Positions 42,488 to 49,322 of a stretch of DNA of 64,000 nt are shown here, piece after piece (within the stretch, counting starts at the first letter, position 1; the number at the start of each line of letters is the position of its first letter). Below the pieces are notes generated by a model. The model was not told the DNA's origin. It worked only from the letters and a program-made list of their open reading frames with translations, and did not search any database. The stretch covers positions 186,001 through 250,000 of the forward strand of contig NZ_MSIE01000002.1 of NCBI RefSeq assembly GCF_001921205.1. The letters run 5' to 3'. The position numbers were made by a program, and so were the translations under genes. This stretch comes from Actinophytocola xanthii (lineage in GTDB: Bacteria > Actinomycetota > Actinomycetes > Mycobacteriales > Pseudonocardiaceae).

Positions 42488-43498
42488 ATGCGACGCCTAC
42501 GCGCCACCGTCCTCGTGCTGACCGCCGTGTTGACGCTCGGCATGGCCGGCTGTGTCGCCGGCGAGGACACCTCCGGCGACGGGGAGGGCGCCGGCACCTG
42601 GAGCACCGACACCCTCGCCATCGACTTCGCCACCTACAACCCGCTGAGCCTGGTGGTCAAGGACCAGGGCTGGCTCGAGCAGGAGCTCGACGGCGTGCGG
42701 GTCACCTGGACCCAGTCCGCCGGGTCGAACAAGGCGAACGAGGGCCTGCGTTCGGCCGCGCTGGACGTCGGCTCCACCGCCGGGTCGGCCGCGCTGCTCG
42801 CCAGGGCCAACGGGTCGCCGATCAAGGCCATCGACATCTACAGCCAGCCGGAATGGTCGGCCATCGTGGTGCCCGAGGCGTCGGGGATCAGGAGCGTCGC
42901 GGACCTGAGGGGGAAGTCGGTCGCCGCGACGAAGGGCACCGACCCGTACTTCTTCCTGCTGCAGGCGCTGGACGAGGCGGGCGTACCGCTGGACGCGGTC
43001 GAGGTGCAGAACCTGCAGCACGCCGACGGGCGGGCGGCGCTGGACAACGGGTCGGTCGACGCGTGGGCCGGCCTCGACCCGATCATGGCCGCGGCCCAGG
43101 CCGAGTCGGGCGCCAGGCTGCTCTACCGCAACATCGACTTCAACTCCTACGGCTTCCTCAACGCCCGCGAGGACTTCCTCGCCGACCACCGGGACGTCGC
43201 ACAGGTGGTGGTGGACGCCTACGAGCGGGCCAGGACGTGGGCCTCGGACCACCCCGACGAGCTGGTCGCGCTGCTCGCCGAGGTCGCCGGGATCGACCGG
43301 GAGGTCGCCGCCACGGTGATCGAGGAGCGCACCGTGCTCGACCTGGACCCGGTTCCCGGCGAGGCACAGCGGAAGGTGCTGGAGGTCGTGGGGCCGATCT
43401 TCGTCGCCTCCGGCGACGTGGCGTCCCAGGCGGACGTGGACCGCGCGCTCGACGAGCTGTTCGAGCCGGCCCTCGCCGGCGAGGCACGGAATGGCTGA
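42488..43498 (+). CDS. ssuA: Aliphatic sulfonate-type ABC substrate-binding lipoprotein
   Basis: 336 residues. The lipoprotein signal ends in a lipobox (LTLGMAGCVAGED). The mature protein has the NMT1/SsuA-like fold: TLAIDFATYNPLSLVVKDQG, TWTQSAGSNKANEGLRSAAL, DVGSTAGSAALLARANG, VPEASGIRSVADLRGKSVAA, and ALDNGSVDAWAGLDPIMAA. It captures an organosulfur anion (sulfonate or taurine) outside the membrane. The ligand is inferred from neighbours and family, not from specific residues. Confidence 0.9.
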   Translation: MRRLRATVLVLTAVLTLGMAGCVAGEDTSGDGEGAGTWSTDTLAIDFATYNPLSLVVKDQGWLEQELDGVRVTWTQSAGSNKANEGLRSAALDVGSTAGSAALLARANGSPIKAIDIYSQPEWSAIVVPEASGIRSVADLRGKSVAATKGTDPYFFLLQALDEAGVPLDAVEVQNLQHADGRAALDNGSVDAWAGLDPIMAAAQAESGARLLYRNIDFNSYGFLNAREDFLADHRDVAQVVVDAYERARTWASDHPDELVALLAEVAGIDREVAATVIEERTVLDLDPVPGEAQRKVLEVVGPIFVASGDVASQADVDRALDELFEPALAGEARNG

Positions 43499-44282
43499 AC
43501 GCGCCGGTCGGCGCGGGGCGCCGAGCCGGGGAGGCCGGGCACGGGCACTCGGGCTCGGGCTGGTCGTGCCCGCCGCGCTGCTGGCGGTGTGGTACCTGGT
43601 CACCGCGTCGGGTGCGGTGCCGGCCTACCAGCTGCCGGGGCCGGGGGCGGTGTGGCGGGCGGCGGTCGACCTCGCCGCGCGCGGCGACCTGGGCCACCAC
43701 GTGGCGATCTCCGTGCAGCGCGTGCTGAGCGGGTTCGTCCTCGGCGCCGGGGCGGGGCTCGCGGTCGGCGCCGCCGTGGGGCTCTCCCGGCTCGGCGACG
43801 CCCTGCTCTCGCCCACGCTCGGGGCGGTTCGGGCGGTGCCGTCGCTGGCCTGGGTCCCCCTGCTCATCCTGTGGCTCAAGATCGGCGAGGACTCCAAGGT
43901 GACGCTGATCGCAATCGGGGCGTTCTTCCCGGTCTACACCACGGTCTCGGCCGCCCTGCGGCACGTCGACCAGCAGCTGGTGGAGGCCGGGCGTGCGTTC
44001 GGCCGGGGCGGGGTGCGGCTGCTGGCCACCGTGCAGCTGCCCGCCGCCCTCCCGTCCGTTGTGGCCGGGCTGCGGCTGGCCCTGGCGCAGTCCTGGCTGT
44101 TCCTGGTCGCCGCCGAGCTGATCGCCTCGTCGATGGGTCTGGGCTTCCTGCTCAACGACTCCCAGCAGAACGGTCGCGTGGACCGGATCCTGCTGGCCAT
44201 CGTCCTGCTGGCCGTGCTCGGGAAGCTCACCGACGCCCTGATCGGCCTCCTGGAGCGGCGCCTGCTCAGGTCGTGGACCTGA
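43491..44282 (+). CDS. ssuC: ABC importer permease, SsuC-like
   Basis: 263 residues overlapping the binding-protein gene by 8 bp. About six membrane helices, starting LGLGLVVPAALLAVWYLVTA. The EAA loop is seen in VEAGRAFGRGGVRLLATVQL, followed by PAALPSVVAGLRLALAQSWL, which fits the BPD_transp_1 nitrate/sulfonate/taurine group. It completes the three-gene importer with ssuB and ssuA. The next gene is on the opposite strand and ends 19 bp away. Confidence 0.93.
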   Translation: MAERAGRRGAPSRGGRARALGLGLVVPAALLAVWYLVTASGAVPAYQLPGPGAVWRAAVDLAARGDLGHHVAISVQRVLSGFVLGAGAGLAVGAAVGLSRLGDALLSPTLGAVRAVPSLAWVPLLILWLKIGEDSKVTLIAIGAFFPVYTTVSAALRHVDQQLVEAGRAFGRGGVRLLATVQLPAALPSVVAGLRLALAQSWLFLVAAELIASSMGLGFLLNDSQQNGRVDRILLAIVLLAVLGKLTDALIGLLERRLLRSWT

Positions 44283-44301
44283 ACAGGCCCAGGTCGCCAG
44301 C

Positions 44302-45543
44302 TCAGTGCCGGCGTGCCAGGTGTCCGGAGAGGTGGTCGACGACCTCCCGGGCGTCGTCCTCGATGCCGTGGATGAAGGTGGACTTGCGCCGGCGCAGCAC
44401 GGGAAGCCCGAGGGCGTAGAGCCCGGGGCTGTCCAGGACGACGCCGCCGTCGTGGTTCAGGTGGCCCTTCTCGTCGACCACCGGCACGTCGAGCCAGGTG
44501 TAGTCCGGGCGGAAACCCGTCGCCCAGACGACCGTCGCGACCTCGCCGCCACGCAGGTCCAGCCGCAGCCGGGTGGCGGAGGGCACGCGGGTCGGCTCGA
44601 AGCGTTCGGCGGGCTTGACCTCGTCGTCGGTCCCGGTGGTCGCGGCCCACGCGTCGAACGTGTTCAGCAGGCGGTCCATCTTGAGGTCGGCGAGCGAGAC
44701 CACGGCACGCAGCCCGCCGGAGAACAGCATCTCGCCGTCCCGCACGGCGGCGGACCGGCCGACCAGCTCCACGCCTGTCGCGGTGAGCGCGTTGAGGTCG
44801 AGCGAGGTCCGGTCCGGGGTGCCGGCGAGCTGTGGCGAACCGAGCCGACGCGCCCGGGGGAGGTCGGGCACCTCGTCGTGTCGCTGGTCCCACACGCCGG
44901 AGGCGTCCATCCACCACAGCACGTCGCGGCCGCGGTAGGTACGCGGCATCCGGACGTGCTCGCCGGTGGACAGGATGACCGGCCGGCCCGACCGCCGCAG
45001 CTCGGCGGCCAGCTGCACGCCGGTCGCCGACGCCCCGACGACGAGCACGCCGCCGTCGGGGAGCTGGTCGGGTCCGCGGTAGTCGAACGGCGTGACCTGC
45101 TCGACGGTGCCCGGCACCGCCTCGCTCAGCCGGGGCACGGACGGCCGGTTGCAGGCGCCACTGGCGAGGACGACCGTGCGGCAGGCGATCTCGCCCTGGT
45201 CGGTGCGGACGTGGTAGCCGTCGTCGGTGCGGCGCAGCGACGTGACCGTGGTGCCGGTGCGGACCGGGGCCCGCGTGCGAGCGGCGAAGCGGTCGATGAG
45301 CTCGACCACCTCGCCCATGGCCATGTAACCGTCGGGGTCGGAGCCGTCGTAGGGCTGGCCCGGCAGGCGGCTCTGCCAGTTGGGGGTGAGCAGCCGCAGC
45401 GAGTCCCAGCGCTCCCTGCGCCAGGAGTTCGCCACGTCACCGCGCTCGAGCACGACGTGGTCGATCGCCCGCTCGGACAGGAAGTGGCTCGCGGCCAGGC
45501 CGGCGTGGCCGGCGCCGACGACGACGGTTGTGGTGCGCTCCAA
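44302..45543 (-). CDS. CzcO-like FAD-dependent monooxygenase/oxidoreductase
   Basis: 413 residues with two dinucleotide folds: GAGHAGLAASHFLSERAIDH near the N-terminus (FAD) and LVVGASATGVQLAAELRRSG in the middle (NADP). The pattern FDYRGPDQLPDGGVLVVGAS and the C-terminal VVWATGFRPDYTWLDVPVVD are typical of the CzcO / flavin-containing monooxygenase-like family. Flavin-containing monooxygenases can oxygenate soft S or N atoms, which fits the sulfur context, but the substrate is unknown. It lies 6 bp downstream of the OsmC gene on the same strand, so the two are likely cotranscribed. Confidence 0.9.
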   Translation of the reverse strand: MERTTTVVVGAGHAGLAASHFLSERAIDHVVLERGDVANSWRRERWDSLRLLTPNWQSRLPGQPYDGSDPDGYMAMGEVVELIDRFAARTRAPVRTGTTVTSLRRTDDGYHVRTDQGEIACRTVVLASGACNRPSVPRLSEAVPGTVEQVTPFDYRGPDQLPDGGVLVVGASATGVQLAAELRRSGRPVILSTGEHVRMPRTYRGRDVLWWMDASGVWDQRHDEVPDLPRARRLGSPQLAGTPDRTSLDLNALTATGVELVGRSAAVRDGEMLFSGGLRAVVSLADLKMDRLLNTFDAWAATTGTDDEVKPAERFEPTRVPSATRLRLDLRGGEVATVVWATGFRPDYTWLDVPVVDEKGHLNHDGGVVLDSPGLYALGLPVLRRRKSTFIHGIEDDAREVVDHLSGHLARRH

Positions 45544-45549
45544 CGAAAC

Positions 45550-46107
45550 TCAGGCGACCTCGACCGTGACGTCCGTGGGGTTGGTCAACGCGTCGAATAC
45601 CGCTGACCGCTTCTGGGACTGCGCGACCAGCGCCTCGATGTCCTCTCTGGACGCGTCGGCGTCGATGTTGAAGGTCACCTTCACGCCGTTGAAGCCATTG
45701 CGGACGTCGCTGTCGGCGCCGAGGATCCCGCGGATGTCGTGCGCGCCCTCCAGGGTCGCCTCGACCGAGCGCAGCTGGATGCCGCGGTTCTGCGCGACGG
45801 ACGCGACGCCGGCCGCCAGGCAGCTGCCCAGCCCGACCAGCAGGTACTCGATCGGCGTGATGCCGTGGTCCTCGGCCGCGAAGACCTCGGGGTGGTCGGC
45901 GGTGAACGTCGACTCGGCCTTGTGGGTCTGTTCCGCACCGAGCCCGAAGAAGTTCCTGACAGTCGTGGTGCTGTGCACGCCGTTCTCCCACCGGGTGGTG
46001 GAGCGCCAGGTGAACTGCGCCGCCTCCGGTGCGCCCTTGAGAGCCTCGCGCGCATCGAGCAGCGCCTGAACGTTGACCCCGTTGTCGATGCCGTCGATCG
46101 TCGTCAT
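45550..46107 (-). CDS. OsmC-family protein
   Basis: 185 residues from ATG 46107; an upstream in-frame start would add nine residues. The fold signature is GITPIEYLLVGLGSCLAAGV with one presumed peroxidatic Cys. The second conserved Cys position reads QKRSAVFDALTNPTDVTVEV with no Cys, so the classical two-Cys peroxide chemistry is incomplete. This longer OsmC subtype often accompanies organosulfur genes in bacteria. It is in an operon with the CzcO-like gene and diverges from metX with about 97 bp between starts. Confidence 0.9.
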   Translation of the reverse strand: MTTIDGIDNGVNVQALLDAREALKGAPEAAQFTWRSTTRWENGVHSTTTVRNFFGLGAEQTHKAESTFTADHPEVFAAEDHGITPIEYLLVGLGSCLAAGVASVAQNRGIQLRSVEATLEGAHDIRGILGADSDVRNGFNGVKVTFNIDADASREDIEALVAQSQKRSAVFDALTNPTDVTVEVA

Positions 46108-46204
46108 GGGACGGACCGTACACCCGCTCCACACGGCTTCTCACATGCTGAAACGCGGTTCCGGGGCTGGTCGTGCCCGGGGCCGGACTGGCTACCATGC
46201 CGGC

Positions 46205-47401
46205 ATGGTGCCCGCGTCGACTCTCGCCGCCGGTTCGGTTGGCAAGGTGACGACGCGATACGTCGACCTGCCCGAGCCGGTAGGACTCGACTGCGGACGG
46301 GAGCTACATCCGGTCCGCGTCGCGTACGAGACCTACGGCACCCTCTCGCCGGAGCGGGACAACGTCATCCTCGTCTGCCACGCGCTCAGCGGCGACGCCC
46401 ACGCCGCCGGCCTGTCCACCGCCCCGGCGGCAGCCGGCACGCGGGACGGGTTCGGGGCCGAGGACCGCGACGGTGCCGCGGGCGCGGCGCTCGGCTGGTG
46501 GGACGGGATGATCGGTCCGGGCAAGGCGTTCGACACCGACCGGTTCTTCGTCGTCTCCACCAACCTGCTCGGCGGCTGCCGGGGCACGACGGGGCCGTCG
46601 TCGGTCGACCCGACGACCGGCGAGCCCTACGGGCCGGACTTCCCGGTGGTCACGGTCGCCGACATGGTCCGCACGCAGCGTGCCTTCCTCGACGTGCTGG
46701 GCATCGAGCGGCTCGCGGCGGTGGCCGGCGGCTCCCTCGGCGGAATGCAGGCCCTCGAATGGGCGATCATGTACCCCGACCAGGTCGACTCGATCGTGGC
46801 GATAGCCAGCACCCATGCCCTGCACCCGCAGGGCATGGCCTGGAACGCGATCGCGCGTGAGGCAATCCTGCGCGACCCGGCCTGGCAGGGCGGCCGCTAC
46901 TACGGCACGGGCCGCACCCCGGACGCCGGCATGGGCGTGGCGCGCATGGTCGGCCATGTCACCTACCTGTCGGGGCCGGCCCTGCACGACAAGTTCGGCC
47001 GCCGGCTCCAGTTCGCCGACGACATCCGGTACACGATCACCGAGCCCGAGTTCGAGGTGGAGAGCTACCTGCGCCACCAGGCCGACTCGTTCGTCAGGCG
47101 GTTCGACGCGAACACCTACCTGACGATGTCGCGTGCGCTGACCTACTTCGACATCGCGCGGCAGTACGGCGGCGGCTCGCTCTCCCGGGCGCTGCGCGGC
47201 GTCGCGGCGCGTACGCTGCTGATCGCGTTCAGCTCCGACTGGCTGTACCCGCCGGCCGCGTCCGAGGAGGTCCACGAGGCGTTGCGGGCACTCGGCAAGC
47301 CGAGCGAGCTGCACCTGATCGACGCGCCGTACGGCCACGACTGCTTCCTGCTGGAAGAAGCACGGCAGACGCCGATCGTCCGCCGCTTCCTGGCCGGATG
47401 A
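46205..47401 (+). CDS. metX: Homoserine O-acetyltransferase
   Basis: 398 residues from ATG 46205. Alpha/beta hydrolase-type acyltransferase: VAYETYGTLSPERDNVILVC, HALSGDAHAAG, DRFFVVSTNLLGGCRGTTGP, nucleophile elbow GGSLGGMQALEWAI, Asp in IAFSSDWLYPP and His in DAPYGHDCFLLE, so the Ser-Asp-His triad is complete. It acylates homoserine using acetyl-CoA as the first committed step to methionine. It is followed after 13 bp by metY, and the pair makes homocysteine directly from sulfide, the end point of sulfonate desulfurisation after sulfite reduction. No riboswitch is recognisable in the 97-bp upstream gap. Confidence 0.95.
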   Translation: MVPASTLAAGSVGKVTTRYVDLPEPVGLDCGRELHPVRVAYETYGTLSPERDNVILVCHALSGDAHAAGLSTAPAAAGTRDGFGAEDRDGAAGAALGWWDGMIGPGKAFDTDRFFVVSTNLLGGCRGTTGPSSVDPTTGEPYGPDFPVVTVADMVRTQRAFLDVLGIERLAAVAGGSLGGMQALEWAIMYPDQVDSIVAIASTHALHPQGMAWNAIAREAILRDPAWQGGRYYGTGRTPDAGMGVARMVGHVTYLSGPALHDKFGRRLQFADDIRYTITEPEFEVESYLRHQADSFVRRFDANTYLTMSRALTYFDIARQYGGGSLSRALRGVAARTLLIAFSSDWLYPPAASEEVHEALRALGKPSELHLIDAPYGHDCFLLEEARQTPIVRRFLAG

Positions 47402-47414
47402 GAAAGAGGTATCG

Positions 47415-48752
47415 GTGACCGACAATTCCCCCCGGCTCGAACCGGAGCACGAGTTCGGCTTCGAGACCCGGCAGCTGCACGCCGGGCAGCGACCGGACCC
47501 GAACACGGGCGCACGCGCGGTGCCGATCTTCCAGACGACCAGCTACGTGTTCGAGGACCCCGAGTCCGCCGCCGCGTACTTCAACCTGCAGGAGTACGGG
47601 AACACCTACTCGCGCATCATGAACCCGACGGTCGCGGTGTTCGAGGAGCGGGTCGCGAACCTGGAGGGCGCGGCCGGTGCGGTGGCGTTCGCCAGCGGGA
47701 TCGCGGCACAGGCGGCCGCGCTGTTCACCCTGTTGCAGCCGGGCGACCACGTCGTGTCGTCCTCGGCTCTCTACGGCGGGACCGTGAACCAGCTCAAGCA
47801 CCTGCTGCGCAAGATGAACGTCGAGCTGACCTGGGTCGACCCGGACGACCTCGGCGCGTGGAAGCAGGCGGTCCGGGCCGAGACCAAGGCGTTCTTCGCG
47901 GAGACGATCGGCAACCCGGCCGGCAACGTGCTCGACATCGAGGCCGTCGCGGCCATCGCGCACGAGCACGACCTGCCGCTCGTCGTCGACAACACCTTCG
48001 CCACGCCGTACCTGTGCCGCCCGATCGAGTGGGGCGCCGACGTGGTGATCCACTCGGCGACCAAGTTCCTCGGCGGCCACGGCACGAGCATCGGCGGCGT
48101 CGTCGCCGAGGCCGGCACCTTCAACTGGTCCAACGGACGGTTCCCCGTCATCGCGGACCCCTCGCCGGCCTACCACGGCCTGCAGTTCCACGAGACGTTC
48201 GGAACCTACGGCTACCTCATGAAGCTGCGTGCCGAGACCCTGCGCGACCTCGGCGGCGCGCTCTCGCCGTTCAACGCCTTCCTGTTCCTGCAAGGGCTGG
48301 AAACCCTGTCGCTGCGGATGGAACGCCACGTCGACAACGCCCGCCGGGTGGCGGAGTTCCTCTCCGCGCACGAGCTCGCGTCCCGCGTGACGTACCCGGA
48401 CCTCCCGGCGAGCCCGTACCGGCCGCTGGTCCAGAAGTACCTGCCGCGAGGTGCCGGCGCGGTGTTCTCGTTCGACGTCGCCGGCGGCCGGGCCGGGGGA
48501 CAGGCGCTCATCCGCGGCCTGTCGCTCTGGTCCCACCTGGCCAACGTCGGCGACGCCAAGAGCCTGGTCATCCACCCCGCCAGCACCACGCACCGCCAGC
48601 TGGCCGACGAGGAGCTGCAGGCGGCCGGCGTCGGTCCCGGCACCGTACGGCTGTCGGTCGGCACCGAGTCGGTCGAGGACCTCATCTGGGACCTCTCCCA
48701 GGGTCTCGCGCAGGTCGCCGCCACCGTCCGGGAGGAGGTCGCCACCGCATGA
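47415..48752 (+). CDS. metY: O-acetylhomoserine sulfhydrylase
   Basis: 445 residues from GTG 47415. Cys/Met-metabolism PLP enzyme: [33 protein letters not shown], the PLP-lysine motif [20 protein letters not shown] and the C-terminal [36 protein letters not shown]. It adds sulfide to O-acetylhomoserine to give homocysteine. The long form (about 440 residues) is typical of MetY rather than cystathionine gamma-synthase. The stop overlaps the CoA-binding gene (ATGA). Confidence 0.95.
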   Translation: MTDNSPRLEPEHEFGFETRQLHAGQRPDPNTGARAVPIFQTTSYVFEDPESAAAYFNLQEYGNTYSRIMNPTVAVFEERVANLEGAAGAVAFASGIAAQAAALFTLLQPGDHVVSSSALYGGTVNQLKHLLRKMNVELTWVDPDDLGAWKQAVRAETKAFFAETIGNPAGNVLDIEAVAAIAHEHDLPLVVDNTFATPYLCRPIEWGADVVIHSATKFLGGHGTSIGGVVAEAGTFNWSNGRFPVIADPSPAYHGLQFHETFGTYGYLMKLRAETLRDLGGALSPFNAFLFLQGLETLSLRMERHVDNARRVAEFLSAHELASRVTYPDLPASPYRPLVQKYLPRGAGAVFSFDVAGGRAGGQALIRGLSLWSHLANVGDAKSLVIHPASTTHRQLADEELQAAGVGPGTVRLSVGTESVEDLIWDLSQGLAQVAATVREEVATA

Positions 48753-49231
48753 CCGACCTGACGCGCTACCAGAACCCCCTGGAGATCCAGCGGGTCCTCA
48801 ACACCGCCAGGACCGTCGCCATCGTCGGCCTGTCCAACAACGAGCTGCGGGCCAGCTACTTCGTCGGCTTCTACCTCAAGCGCCACGGCTACCGCGTGGT
48901 CCCGGTGAACCCCCGGGCCACCGAGATCCTCGGCGAGACCAGCTACCCGAGCCTGCTGGACGTCCCGGAGAAGGTGGACGTGGTCAACGTCTTCCGCGCG
49001 CCGGACGCACTGCCCGAGATAGCCCGCGACGCGGTCCGGATCGGCGCCGGAGCGCTCTGGTGCCAGTTCGGCGTCATCAACGAGGCCGGCGCCGCGACGG
49101 CGGAGGACGGCGGCGTGTCGGTGGTCATGGACCGCTGCATCAAGATCGAGCACGCGCGCTACGTCGGGCGCATGCACTGGCTGGGCTTCAACACCCACCG
49201 CATCACCGCCGTCCGCTCCGGGCTGCAGTAA
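48749..49231 (+). CDS. CoA-binding domain protein (YccU-like)
   Basis: 160 residues, ATG overlapping the metY stop. It has a Rossmann-like CoA-binding fold: RTVAIVGLSNNELRASYFVG, FYLKRHGYRVVPVNPRATEI, KVDVVNVFRAPDALPEIARD and GVSVVMDRCIKIEHARYVG. Stand-alone proteins of this family are often found after metY. The MDRCIKIEH motif is conserved in the family and may hold a reactive Cys. The molecular function is not established; a role in CoA or sulfur homeostasis is a guess from position. Confidence 0.9.
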   Translation: MTDLTRYQNPLEIQRVLNTARTVAIVGLSNNELRASYFVGFYLKRHGYRVVPVNPRATEILGETSYPSLLDVPEKVDVVNVFRAPDALPEIARDAVRIGAGALWCQFGVINEAGAATAEDGGVSVVMDRCIKIEHARYVGRMHWLGFNTHRITAVRSGLQ

Positions 49232-49322
49232 CCCGGCCTCGCCCTTGCGGTAACCCCCCGGAGGGGCCACCATCGGTGCCCTGGGTGGGCTGCTGTGACG
49301 AGGGATCACGGGCGGTGGGGGC

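Noticed and set aside
34812-44282. Classical alkanesulfonate ssuEADCB operon
   Set aside because: No SsuD-type enzyme is recognisable, and the monooxygenases are of a general LLM and DszA/NtaA type, so the locus is described more broadly.
46108-46204. SAM riboswitch before metX
   Set aside because: I looked for a SAM-type core in the 97-bp gap and found no matching conserved blocks.
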